Shown here one piece after another: positions 48,463 to 57,517 of a stretch of 64,000 bases of DNA (position 1 is the stretch's first letter; every line of letters begins with the position of its first letter). The stretch spans positions 744,001 through 808,000 of the forward strand of contig NZ_CP013233.1 of NCBI RefSeq assembly GCF_001584165.1, given 5' to 3'. The DNA is from Collimonas arenae (GTDB lineage Bacteria; Pseudomonadota; Gammaproteobacteria; Burkholderiales; Burkholderiaceae_D). Made by a program: the position numbers and the translations under genes. The notes below the pieces were generated by a model that did no database searches, had not been told where the DNA came from, and worked only from the letters and a program-made list of their open reading frames with translations.

Positions 48463-49407
48463 ATGGCAAAAGTTGTCTCAGTCACCGTGGCGTATCAGCC
48501 GGATCCAGATCTGCTGGCGCTACAGTTGCGAGCATTGGCATCGCAGGTGAGCGTTAGTGTGGTGGTGGATAACGGTAGCGACAACGCCGCCGACTGGCAT
48601 TTACGCCTGGCTGAAGAAACCGGTGCGCGCGTCCTGCCGCTGCCAGGTAATCTTGGCATCGCTGCGGCACAGAATGTTGGCATTCGCTTGGCACGCGAGG
48701 TTGGCGCTAGCCACGTGTTATTGATGGATCATGACAGTATTCCAGAGCCGGGCATGGTTGATGCTTTGCTGACTGCCGAAATCCAGCTTGTGTCAAAGGG
48801 TGTCAGTGTTGCCGCGCTTGGCCCCGTGTGCATTGATCGCCGGACCGGATCGTTGTCCGGATTCGTCAGGTTGCAGGGCGCAAAGGTGGGTAAGGTGGGT
48901 TGTTCCGACGCCATTGAAGGTTTGGTCGAAGCCGATTTTTTGATTGCTTCGGGGAGCTTGATACCTGTCGCGGCACTTGACGTGGTTGGGTTGATGAATG
49001 AGGGGTATTTCATCGACCACGTCGACACCGAGTGGTGTCTCCGAGCGCGCGACAAGGCGCTCAGGATTGTCGGTGTGTGTGCGGCGAGATTAAATCATCG
49101 CCTCGGGGACAGTGTGGTGCGTGTTTGGGTGGGGTATTGGCGCGAAGTACCTCTAAACTCGCCAATACGCAATTATTATATGTTTCGTAATACCGTGCTG
49201 ATGATGCGGTTTACGCCCATGTCATGGGTTTGGCGGCGAAGTCATTTGTTTCGTTTGCTGCAGTATGTTGTCTTTTCTTCTATTGCTGTTGCCCCGCGAT
49301 GGAAAAGGATCGGCCTGATGGCCAAGGGCGTTTGGCACGGGCTGCAGGGGCGTAGCGGTCCGTTGAGTACAGTGATTGATCGAACAAGCGATGGTGGCGC
49401 AGGATGA
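48463..49407 (+). CDS. GT2 glycosyltransferase, rhamnosyltransferase-like
   Basis: A 314-residue GT-A enzyme with VSVTVAYQPDPDLL, VVVDNGSDN, LPGNLGIAAAQNVGIRLA and the metal-binding MDHDSIP. The spacing and the MDHDS motif resemble RfbF/RfbN rhamnosyltransferases. It overlaps the next GT2 gene by 4 bases. Its donor could be either rhamnose nucleotide produced in the locus. Confidence 0.85.
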   Translation: MAKVVSVTVAYQPDPDLLALQLRALASQVSVSVVVDNGSDNAADWHLRLAEETGARVLPLPGNLGIAAAQNVGIRLAREVGASHVLLMDHDSIPEPGMVDALLTAEIQLVSKGVSVAALGPVCIDRRTGSLSGFVRLQGAKVGKVGCSDAIEGLVEADFLIASGSLIPVAALDVVGLMNEGYFIDHVDTEWCLRARDKALRIVGVCAARLNHRLGDSVVRVWVGYWREVPLNSPIRNYYMFRNTVLMMRFTPMSWVWRRSHLFRLLQYVVFSSIAVAPRWKRIGLMAKGVWHGLQGRSGPLSTVIDRTSDGGAG

Positions 49408-50387
49408 CGACGAGTAACAAACAGACGCTGACATGCGGAGTGGCGCTCTGTACTTTTAATGGCCGCGCTTATCTGGGCGAGCAGTTGGCGAGTCTCCTAG
49501 CTCAGGAGCGCCGCCCGGATCAAATTGCAATCTATGACGATGGCTCGGTGGATGGCAGCTGGGAGTTTGTGCAGGAGTGGGCGCAGAACGCGCCATTGCC
49601 CGTTTCGGTGCATCGACATGCGGAGCGTATGGGGTATGTCAAAAATTTTGAAGCGGCGGTGCAGGCGCTTGATACTGACCTGATTTTTTTATGTGATCAA
49701 GATGATATCTGGCTGCCGAACAAGATCTCGTTAATGGCGCAGGAATTCGAGGAGCATCAGGATCTGCTTTTGTTGCATACCGACGCCAGGCTGGTTGACG
49801 CAGCTGCCCAAGACTTGGGTGTTTCATTATTTGAGGCGCTACGGTTGTCGGACAATGAGCGCCAGGCCGTACTGGCGGGGAATGCACTTGAAATATTATG
49901 CCGGCGTAATCTGGTCACTGGCGCTACTGCGGCTTTTCGTCGATGTTTGCTGGAGATTGCGTTGCCATTTCCTACCGCATTGGTGCATGACGAATGGCTC
50001 GCTATTGCTTCAGCCACATGTGGAAGGATGAGTTTGCTGGATACACCCACGATTCTTTATCGGCAGCATGCGAATAATGCACTCGGAATGCCTTTGTCGA
50101 AATGGCGGATCCGGCAATTGCTGGGCGCACCGTCTGGCCAGTTCCATAAACGATATGCAGCCCGGCAAGGTGAGTTGATGAAACAGATATCAAAATTATC
50201 ATCAATGCACGCAGTCGAGCCGCCCCCGTTCTTGCCTGAAATGAAAAAGCATGTCGCGTTTCGTTCAAATCTCCCCACCGGTAATTTGAAACGAATTGCA
50301 AGCATCTTCTCTGAATGGAAAAGCGGCCGCTATCATGTGTTCTCGAACGGGATTCGCAGCGTGGCAAGAGATATTCTTAATCGTTGA
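49404..50387 (+). CDS. GT2 glycosyltransferase with CDQDDIW motif
   Basis: A 327-residue GT-A enzyme with CTFNGRAYLGEQLASLLAQ, AIYDDGSVDGS and the DxD-type FLCDQDDIWLPNKI. This subgroup is common among O-antigen transferases such as WfgS-like and rhamnosyl/galactosyl enzymes. It is translationally coupled to the preceding GT2 gene. Substrate not assignable. Confidence 0.87.
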   Translation: MTTSNKQTLTCGVALCTFNGRAYLGEQLASLLAQERRPDQIAIYDDGSVDGSWEFVQEWAQNAPLPVSVHRHAERMGYVKNFEAAVQALDTDLIFLCDQDDIWLPNKISLMAQEFEEHQDLLLLHTDARLVDAAAQDLGVSLFEALRLSDNERQAVLAGNALEILCRRNLVTGATAAFRRCLLEIALPFPTALVHDEWLAIASATCGRMSLLDTPTILYRQHANNALGMPLSKWRIRQLLGAPSGQFHKRYAARQGELMKQISKLSSMHAVEPPPFLPEMKKHVAFRSNLPTGNLKRIASIFSEWKSGRYHVFSNGIRSVARDILNR

Positions 50388-50478
50388 AATGTGTTTTAGG
50401 CAATTTCAACTGTGGGAACTATAATTCAAGGATTGAGGATGGCGATGCCTCTTTCTATTCGCACATACAACTATATTA

Positions 50479-51270
50479 ATGATGACTCCCAGATTTTCAA
50501 TTTCGATCGTCAGCCATGGTCATGGAAAATACATCGAAAGATTGATTGAGGATCTGATTCGTTTGAACCGGTCTGATATTGAGGTAATTCTTACACTGAA
50601 CTTGCCGGAATCTTTTTCGTTTGATTTTCCTGCGTTGCCATTTGATCTGAGAGTCATTAAAAATAATCGTATTAAAGGCTTTGCTCGTAACCATAATTCG
50701 GCTTTCGCCCTTAGCCGCGGAGAAAATTTCGTTATTCTGAATCCTGACATCAAATTGTGCAGTGATCCATTTGATGTCATGTTGACTACGCTTAACGAAA
50801 ACCCGGGCAGCATTTGTGCACCTCTAATCGTAAATAAACAAAATAAAGTTGAAGATAGTGCGCGTAATTTCCCCAGCCCAATTTTGCTGGTAAAAAGATT
50901 ATTGAGCCGGATATTCCATTTTTCTTTGCCATTGGAGGAACTTGCGGTCAGGGGGGATGTTATCGTGCCAGACTGGGTGGCAGGCATGTTCATGGTTGTT
51001 CCGCGCGAGATTTATAGTCGCCTGCAAGGCCTCAGCGAACGCTACCACATGTATTTCGAGGATGTGGACTTGTGTGCGAGAGCACGTCTGGCGGGTTATC
51101 AGGTATTGGTCAATCAGCGCGTTAGCGTGGTTCATGAGGCGCAGCGAGATAGCCATCGCAAGCTGCGCTACTTGTCCTGGCATATTCAAAGTGCGGTGAA
51201 ATTCTTTACATCCAGTGCCTATCTGAAGATTAGCGCAAATCGCTTGCGAGCTAATATGCTAAAAAAATAA
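50479..51270 (+). CDS. GT2 glycosyltransferase, WbbL-like
   Basis: A 263-residue protein with FSISIVSHGHGKYIERLI, GFARNHNSAFALSRG, and the motif ILNPDIKL in the DxD position, followed by GMFMVVPREIY and the acceptor-side MYFEDVDLCARARLAGY. The EDVDL block is typical of WbbL-type rhamnosyltransferases. A second Met follows the first (MMTP), so the start may be one codon later. Base composition is slightly AT-richer than its neighbours. Confidence 0.87.
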   Translation: MMTPRFSISIVSHGHGKYIERLIEDLIRLNRSDIEVILTLNLPESFSFDFPALPFDLRVIKNNRIKGFARNHNSAFALSRGENFVILNPDIKLCSDPFDVMLTTLNENPGSICAPLIVNKQNKVEDSARNFPSPILLVKRLLSRIFHFSLPLEELAVRGDVIVPDWVAGMFMVVPREIYSRLQGLSERYHMYFEDVDLCARARLAGYQVLVNQRVSVVHEAQRDSHRKLRYLSWHIQSAVKFFTSSAYLKISANRLRANMLKK

Positions 51271-51439
51271 AAGCTATTTACCGGCTGTTTCATCGGGTAT
51301 TCATATTGCCTGAATAAAATGCTTGCGTTTCATATGAGGCCCACGTGTTAGCGTCGTTGGCATCATGAAAGGTTTCTGAATTATATAGTTGGTAGGGTGC
51401 CATCACGGCTCTCGCTGTACTTTATTGGCACTCACTGAA

Positions 51440-52537
51440 ATGACTTCTTTTCTCATCAGTTTCGTTATCTCGTTCCTGGCCACAATGATCGTATTGCGGC
51501 TGGCTCACCATGGACACGTCCCGCTTGACCACGACGTTACCGGAGTCCAGAAATTTCACGCTCGCATCGTGCCGCGCATCGGCGGCTTGCCGCTTTTCAT
51601 TGCTTCGATTTCGGCTGGCGTCATTACCTATTATCGCGATGCCTCGGTCGGGACACTGCTGTTGCTTTTGATGGCTTCTTCCGCGGTAGCCTTCCTGGCC
51701 GGGCTGACTGAGGATTTGACCGGCAAAGTGCGGGCGTTGCACCGCTTGCTGCTGACGATGGTGTCGGCGGCTGTCGGTATCTACCTGTTGAACGCGGTCG
51801 TTGTGAGAGTCGACATGGGGGGGCTCGATGTGCTCATGCAGTATCGCTGGATTGCCATCCCGCTCACCGTTGTGCTGGTGGCAGGCATCGCCAACGCGGT
51901 CAACCTGATCGATGGCTTCAATGGGCTGGCAAGCGTTGTCACGATGTTCATGCTGTTTTCGCTTGGCTATGTCGCCTGGCAGGTCAACGACATTTTTGTA
52001 ATGACCGCCGCGCTGGTGATTGGCGGGGCGATTGCTGGCTTTTTGTTATGGAATTATCCTTTTGGGCTCATCTTCCTCGGTGACGGTGGCGCTTATTTTG
52101 TTGGATTCATGCTTGCGGAATTGGCGATCCTGCTCGTAGCACGCAATCCCCAGGTGTCTGCGTGGTATCCAGCCTTGCTTCTGGTGTATCCCGCATTCGA
52201 AACGATGTTTTCCATTTATCGCCGCTTGCTCGTCAGGCGGACCTCACCTGGCATGCCGGATGGCATTCACCTGCACAGCCTCATATTTCGCCGCATCGTG
52301 CGCTGGGCTGTGGGGTATCGTGACGCTCGCATGATTACTCGCAGCAACTCATTGACTTCTCCCTATTTGTGGGCGCTGTCGCTGTTGGCGGTTGTACCGG
52401 CGACGTTGTTCTGGCGCCATCCCTGGATGCTGCTGGGATTTTTCCTGATATTCGTATTTTCATATGTCTGGCTGTACCTCCGCATTGTGCGTTTTAAGGT
52501 GCCTGGTTGGATGGCAATCAAGCGGCGCAACAAATAG
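51440..52537 (+). CDS. Undecaprenyl-phosphate sugar-1-phosphate transferase (WecA/WbpL family)
   Basis: A 365-residue multi-span membrane protein of the MraY/WecA superfamily, from the ATG at 51440. It has KFHARIVPRIGG, GLTEDLTGKVRALHRLL, the catalytic NAVNLIDGFNGLA and FLGDGGAYFVGF, and a cytoplasmic block GMPDGIHLHSL. It should attach the first sugar phosphate to undecaprenyl phosphate and so start glycan assembly. The donor (GlcNAc, FucNAc or another HexNAc) is not clear. Confidence 0.92.
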   Translation: MTSFLISFVISFLATMIVLRLAHHGHVPLDHDVTGVQKFHARIVPRIGGLPLFIASISAGVITYYRDASVGTLLLLLMASSAVAFLAGLTEDLTGKVRALHRLLLTMVSAAVGIYLLNAVVVRVDMGGLDVLMQYRWIAIPLTVVLVAGIANAVNLIDGFNGLASVVTMFMLFSLGYVAWQVNDIFVMTAALVIGGAIAGFLLWNYPFGLIFLGDGGAYFVGFMLAELAILLVARNPQVSAWYPALLLVYPAFETMFSIYRRLLVRRTSPGMPDGIHLHSLIFRRIVRWAVGYRDARMITRSNSLTSPYLWALSLLAVVPATLFWRHPWMLLGFFLIFVFSYVWLYLRIVRFKVPGWMAIKRRNK

Positions 52538-52697
52538 TAAATGCTCTTTGCCATTGGCTCTGCAAACATTGATTTTTGTTTGACGATGCGCGGCAAGAAC
52601 TGTGTAGCAACAATCCTGTTTTCAATGCAGTGGCGCTCAAGGCCGCTGCACGGCTGAAGATATCCGCTCTCGAACATGTGCTTTTAAAGAGATTGCC

Positions 52698-54167
52698 ATG
52701 CTGCGATTTTTCTTTTTCAACCTGCTGGGAAATATCATTCCGATGCCGATTGCACTGATCTGCGTCCCGGTGATTTCCCGCCTTGCTGGCGTGGATCGCT
52801 TGGGTGCGTTGGGTATTGTGTGGGCACTGGTTGGTTATTTCAGCTTCCTCGATTTCGGCTTGAGTCGGGTGGTGACGCGCCGAGTCGCCCACGCGATTGA
52901 AAAAGACAGGTTGCAGGATGAGCTGTCCGAACTGCGTGGCTTCTTCCTTTGGTGGGCAATACCGCTCATGCTGGTGATTGCTCTTGTACTACTGATAGCT
53001 GGTTCATGGCTTAGCCATATTTGGTCCGAAGGCCCAATTGCGATGGAAATCGAGAGCGCGTGGGTCTGGATTGCGTGGTGCGTACCGGTCACTCTGGCGA
53101 CAAACTGGTTTCGTGGCATGCTTGAAGGCATGCAGCAATTTGGCCGTTTGAATGTATTGCGAGTCATCTTCGGCAGCTGGAATTACGCAGCACCCGCGAT
53201 TATCGTGTTCTGGCAACCAAATCTGGAAGCAATGATCATCGCCATTGTGCTGGGACGCTTCCTTGCCCTGATCGCCCACGTGTTTGCCTGTTTGCAGGTC
53301 GATCGCCAAATTGTTTTCGGCGCCGCTCCCAGGAAGATCGACTCATTAGGCCATTTTTTCCGTGAAGGCGGCTGGATGACGGTGTCGAACGTCATCAGCC
53401 CGTTGATGGTGTATTTCGATCGATTTTTGCTGGCAACCATGCTGCCGGCCAGGGCCATCGCATGGTATGTGGTTTCGCTTGAGCTAATGATGCGCACTAC
53501 CGTGATTCCCGCAGCACTTGCGAGCGTACTGTTCCCTAAGTTTTCGGGGCGAATCAAGCTTCGGAGGGCGGCGTCGAGGCGCATTTATATGAGCGCGGCA
53601 TTCGCATAATCGCCTCCATCATGCTGCCGGTATGCGCCATCGCTGTGGTGTTGTCGTATGAAGGCATGAAGATTTGGATGGGCGAATCGTTCGCAATAAA
53701 CAGCTACCGGATAGTCGAGATTATTGCTGTTGGCATATTTGTCAACTCGGTGGCACAGCTACCATTTGCCTGGGTGCAGGGAACCGGACGCTCGCATTTG
53801 ACTGCGCGCCTGCATTTCGCAGAACTACCTATGTACATGGTTGGTCTATATTTTGCTGCGATTAATTGGGCATTCTTGGTGCCGCATGGATGTGGACTAT
53901 ACGCGTATCTCTGGATTGTATTGTTCTTTTATGGATGGGGCCATCGGCGGTACGGCGCAAAATTTTCCCCTTTGTTTGTCTGGGCGGGGTATTTCTGCTT
54001 GCCATTAGTTCTTGATGGATGCGGATCTGTCTATATCCGGGAAGGAAACATTAGGAATCCTGTCGATACTGATTTCTTGCTGTATTTCTTGGTTTATATT
54101 TCTTCCTCAAAATGATCGTAAGGAATTGGTAAAATTAAGTTGGTCGATTACAAAAATATTCGGTTAG
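52698..54167 (+). CDS. wzx: Wzx-type O-antigen flippase, MATE/MOP fold (three missing bases)
   Basis: The first 303 residues are a clean polysaccharide-transport protein (MLRFFFFNLLGNIIPMPIA, FLDFGLSRVVTRRVA). After that the frame breaks three times, by one base each: GGGG near 53548, GGG near 53870 and TT near 54013. Restoring them gives VEAHLYERGIRIIASIMLP, then GILGAAWMWTIRVSLD, then a last helix and a basic tail, 490 residues in all and about 12 helices. As read, two of the breaks look like separate short ORFs. It should flip Und-PP-linked oligosaccharides. No Wzy polymerase is obvious in the locus. Confidence 0.82.
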
Positions 54168-54297
54168 TCCTAAATTTATCTTTACTGGCTTATCAAGACT
54201 CTCTATTGAATGAACGTTGTTGCAGGTTTTGATTGTGTATTTTTCTATGTATGCCGTACAATTTTCAGAAATATAAATTAATACTGAAGGAGTTTTC

Positions 54298-54618
54298 ATG
54301 AATTTATCCAATTTGTCGGTAACCGAATTACGCGCCTTGCAGGAACAAATAGCGCAGGAAATAAAAGCCAAGACACAGGCGGAATTGGTAAAGGCCCGTG
54401 AAGAAATTCTGGCTATTGCCCAAAATGCCGGTATTTCTCTAAAGGATTTATTGGATTCCCAATCGAGCGCTAAAAATCGTGCTCCGAAAGCGAAAGTGGC
54501 AGTGCGCTATCGCCATCCTGCCGACAGTTCGCTGCAATGGACAGGCCGCGGTCGCCAGCCAAAATGGGTGCAGGAATGGGTTGCCAGCGGCAAATCATTG
54601 GATGATTTGAGGGTTTAA
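54298..54618 (+). CDS. H-NS-family nucleoid-associated protein
   Basis: A 106-residue protein with an N-terminal coiled coil (residues 5-50, ELRALQEQIAQEIKAK) and a C-terminal DNA-binding motif of the H-NS type (residues 69-95, YRHPADSSLQWTGRGRQPKW, loop GRGRQP). GAAGGAG precedes the ATG. It directly follows the polysaccharide locus, whose AT-rich module is a natural target for H-NS silencing. Confidence 0.92.
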   Translation: MNLSNLSVTELRALQEQIAQEIKAKTQAELVKAREEILAIAQNAGISLKDLLDSQSSAKNRAPKAKVAVRYRHPADSSLQWTGRGRQPKWVQEWVASGKSLDDLRV

Positions 54619-54625
54619 ATCCTGT

Positions 54626-54778
54626 ATGGATTATCCGGTTATTTTTCGATATACACCGAAAAATGCCATCGGAAAATATGACGGGATATATTCATTTCCG
54701 AGTTGGTGCTCATTACTCAAGCGTGATGAATTACAGGCACTGGTTGCCGATAATTACGAATCTGCCGCCGACTATTAA
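54626..54778 (+). CDS. Small ORF downstream of the H-NS-like gene
   Basis: A 50-codon ORF (MDYPVIFRYTPKNAIGKYDG ...) starts 8 bases after the H-NS stop and ends just before a hairpin. It is aromatic-rich and has an acidic end (DNYESAADY). I recognise no family. Position between a gene and its terminator suggests co-transcription with the H-NS gene. No good ribosome site is visible, so translation is uncertain. Confidence 0.4.
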   Translation: MDYPVIFRYTPKNAIGKYDGIYSFPSWCSLLKRDELQALVADNYESAADY

Positions 54779-54786
54779 ATTCAATT

Positions 54787-54839
54787 GGTTGTCCAACAGA
54801 ATTGCTTAACCGTGCCGTGTTGGGCAACCTCCCCCTTTA
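54787..54839 (+). terminator. Terminator-like hairpin before manB
   Basis: GGTTGTCCAACA at 54787-54798 pairs with TGTTGGGCAACC at 54828-54839 (12 bp, one G-U), and CCCCCTTTATTT follows. It would end the H-NS transcript, and it lies 10 bases upstream of the manB start, so it could also shape manB leader translation. Confidence 0.5.
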
Positions 54840-54849
54840 TTTAGAAATC

Positions 54850-56238
54850 ATGCTTCCAATCTCAAAATCGATATTCAAGGCCTATGACATCCGCGGGATC
54901 GTTGGCAAAACCCTAGATGCCGGCATTGCGCGCCAGATCGGTCAGGCTTTTGGCGCCGCCGCGCTCGCTAAAGGCGAGAAGGTGGTCGTTATCGGCCGGG
55001 ACGGTCGTTTGTCCGGACCGGAACTCGCTGCGGCCTTGGCTGCCGGATTGCAGAGCGCTGGCGTTGATGTGGTGGATCTGGGCCTGGTGGCGACGCCGAT
55101 GGTGTATTTTGCGACGCATGTTCTCGGCGCGCAGTCTGGCATCATGGTCACCGGCAGTCATAATCCGCCGGATTACAACGGTTTCAAGATGGTGCTCGCG
55201 GGCGAGGCAATTTACGGCGACACGATTCAGCAGTTGTATCAGGCGATCGCCAGCGACAGTATTAGCGCCGCAGCGTCGCCAATCTCCGGCAGCTATCGCC
55301 AGCATGACATCAAGGATGCCTATTTGCAGCGCATTATCGGTGATACCAAGCTGGCGCGGCCGATGAAAATCGTGGTCGATTGCGGAAACGGCGTTGCTGG
55401 CGCTTTTGCTGGCGAATTGTATCGTGCGCTCGGTTGCGAAGTGCAGGAGCTGTTCTGCGAAGTGGACGGTACTTTTCCTAATCATCATCCAGATCCCGCT
55501 CATCCAGAAAATCTGCAGGATGTCATTCGCGCCTTGCAAAATTCGGATGCCGAATTGGGCTTGGCGTTTGACGGTGACGGTGATCGCCTGGGCGTGGTCA
55601 CCAAGGATGGACAGATCATTTATCCCGATCGTCAACTGATGTTGTTTGCTGCCGATGTCCTGACGCGTAATCCTGGCCGCGAGATTTTGTATGACGTCAA
55701 ATGCACCCGGCATCTGGCGCCCTGGATAGCCGAGCGCGGCGGCAAGCCATTGATGTGGAAGACTGGCCACTCGCTGGTCAAAGCCAAGATGCGCGAAACC
55801 GGCGCACCGCTTGGTGGTGAAATGAGCGGGCACGTTTTCTTCAAGGATCGTTGGTACGGTTTCGACGACGGCATGTACGCGGGTGCACGATTGCTCGAAT
55901 TGTTGAGCCGCGAAAGCGATCCTTCAGCTGTCCTGAATGCCTTGCCGCAATCAACCAGCACGCCTGAGTTGCATCTGACCCTGAACGAAGGGGAGAATTT
56001 CGTCTTGATCGAGAAACTCCAGAGCGATGCGGATTTTGTCGGCGCCGAGAACATCATCAAGATCGATGGCCTGCGGGTTGAATATGCTGATGGTTTCGGT
56101 CTGGTCCGTTCGTCCAACACCACACCGGTGGTGGTCATGCGTTTCGAGGCTGAGTCTGAGCTGGCCCTGGCGCGCATCCAGGCGGAATTCAAGCGCGTGA
56201 TCTTGGCTGCCAAGCCGGACGCCGTCTTGCCCTTCTAA
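54850..56238 (+). CDS. manB: Phosphomannomutase/phosphoglucomutase (ManB/AlgC)
   Basis: A 462-residue alpha-D-phosphohexomutase from the ATG at 54850, starting FKAYDIRGIVGKTLD. The active Ser is in VTGSHNPPDYNGFK, the Mg2+ loop is FDGDGDRLGVV, and the sugar loop is GGEMSGHVFFKD. It makes mannose-1-phosphate for ManC. Its separation from manC by more than 6 kb suggests it also serves LPS core or exopolysaccharide synthesis. The frame upstream of the ATG has no family resemblance. Confidence 0.95.
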   Translation: MLPISKSIFKAYDIRGIVGKTLDAGIARQIGQAFGAAALAKGEKVVVIGRDGRLSGPELAAALAAGLQSAGVDVVDLGLVATPMVYFATHVLGAQSGIMVTGSHNPPDYNGFKMVLAGEAIYGDTIQQLYQAIASDSISAAASPISGSYRQHDIKDAYLQRIIGDTKLARPMKIVVDCGNGVAGAFAGELYRALGCEVQELFCEVDGTFPNHHPDPAHPENLQDVIRALQNSDAELGLAFDGDGDRLGVVTKDGQIIYPDRQLMLFAADVLTRNPGREILYDVKCTRHLAPWIAERGGKPLMWKTGHSLVKAKMRETGAPLGGEMSGHVFFKDRWYGFDDGMYAGARLLELLSRESDPSAVLNALPQSTSTPELHLTLNEGENFVLIEKLQSDADFVGAENIIKIDGLRVEYADGFGLVRSSNTTPVVVMRFEAESELALARIQAEFKRVILAAKPDAVLPF

Positions 56239-56261
56239 TCCTCTGTCGAAGCGAAGCTGGT

Positions 56262-57248
56262 TTGAACATTCTCATTGTCCGCGTCTCCTCACTGGGAGAT
56301 GTGGTCCACAACATGCCGATGGTGTCCGACATTTGGCGCCATTATCCCGAAGCGAATATAGACTGGGTCGTCGAGGAGGGCTACACCAGCCTGGTGCGCA
56401 TGAATCCGGACGTACGCCGGATTATCCCGATTGCTTTGCGGCGCTGGCGCAAAAGCCTGTTTTCCGCGGCAACGCGCGCGGAGATCGCCAATTTCCGCAG
56501 ACAGCTCAAACAGGATGCCTATGACGTCATCTTCGATACCCAGGGCTTGTTGAAAACCAGCGTGGTGATGCGCATGGCACGCCTTGCCCCCGGTGGACAG
56601 CGCGTCGGTTTGGGGAATGCAACCGAGGGGTCAGGTTATGAACCGCTGTCGCGCTTGTTTCATACAAAGAGCGTGACGGTCGGCCTGCACACGCACGCTG
56701 TGCTGCGGGCGCGCCAAGTTGCGGCGCAAGCACTTGGGTACTCTGTTGATGGTGTCGCTGACTTCAATATGCACATGCCGTCGATAAGCGTGCCAGATCT
56801 GCCAGTCTGGGTACCGGATCGGCCGTATGCCGTTTTTTTCCACGGCACCGCGCGCGCAGAAAAGCAATGGGCGGCATCGAATTGGGTACAGATCGCGGGT
56901 TTGCTGGCCGAACGCGGCCTGCTGGTGCTGCTGCCGTGGGGCAGCGATGAGGAAAAGCACGTTGCAGAGCAATTGGCGAGCCAGATGAGTAATGCGCGTG
57001 TATTGCCTCGGCTACCCTTGATGGAGGCCGTATTGCTGGCTCAGCGCGCTGCATTGGTAATTGGGGTCGACACAGGCTTGACGCATATTGCTGCAGCCTT
57101 CAACCGCCCAACCATTGAGTTGTATTGCGATTCTCCTCGTTGGAAAACTGAGGGCAATTGGTCGTCGCAAATCATTAACCTGGGTGATATCGGCAAGCCG
57201 CCGACTGTGGCGGACGTTGTACTGGCACTGGATAGTCTGAACGGCTAA
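56262..57248 (+). CDS. waaC: Lipopolysaccharide heptosyltransferase I (WaaC)
   Basis: A 328-residue GT9 enzyme from a TTG start. The signature is ILIVRVSSLGDVVHNMPMVSDI at the N-terminus, with DWVVEEGYTSLVRMNP and a C-terminal ADP-heptose site region (HGTARAEKQWAASNW, VIGVDTGLTHIAAAF). It adds the first heptose to Kdo2-lipid A. It follows manB by 23 bases, then meets tRNA-Sec on the opposite strand, 6 bases away. Confidence 0.93.
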   Translation: MNILIVRVSSLGDVVHNMPMVSDIWRHYPEANIDWVVEEGYTSLVRMNPDVRRIIPIALRRWRKSLFSAATRAEIANFRRQLKQDAYDVIFDTQGLLKTSVVMRMARLAPGGQRVGLGNATEGSGYEPLSRLFHTKSVTVGLHTHAVLRARQVAAQALGYSVDGVADFNMHMPSISVPDLPVWVPDRPYAVFFHGTARAEKQWAASNWVQIAGLLAERGLLVLLPWGSDEEKHVAEQLASQMSNARVLPRLPLMEAVLLAQRAALVIGVDTGLTHIAAAFNRPTIELYCDSPRWKTEGNWSSQIINLGDIGKPPTVADVVLALDSLNG

Positions 57249-57254
57249 ATTCAA

Positions 57255-57350
57255 TGGCGGAAGGCAGCAGGAGTCGAACCTACCCGGGAGTGACTGGCAC
57301 CCCCCTCCGGGTTTGAAGCCCGGCCGTATCACCGGATACGTATGCCTTCC
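57255..57350 (-). tRNA. selC: tRNA-Sec (anticodon TCA), SelC
   Basis: On the minus strand the sequence runs from GGAAGGCA at 57350 to a TGCCTTCC stretch, discriminator G and encoded CCA at 57255, giving 96 bases with CCA. The acceptor stem has 8 bp, as in bacterial tRNA-Sec, with a 5 bp T-stem (GTAGG/CCTGC) and loop TTCGACT, a long variable arm, and the anticodon TCA in CTTCAAA. It is the last feature of the minus-strand fdn/sel cluster. Confidence 0.95.
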
Positions 57351-57517
57351 TTGTTCTGATTTCCATCTGACGGCCGCGTTCAATATCTGTCGCGCAGCCA
57401 CCATCTGCTCCAGGCCGCTTCCCCAGCTTGGGTGCCACGGGCTGGGAAAGCGGTATTGTACATTCCGTTGCGATTTTCTGAGTTGCTTTGATCCCGATTG
57501 ATTGCATATCGACACGG

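Noticed and set aside
52538..52697. Small ORF or gene remnant before wzx (for example 52576-52758)
   Set aside because: The peptides have no family resemblance and overlap the clear wzx start in another frame.
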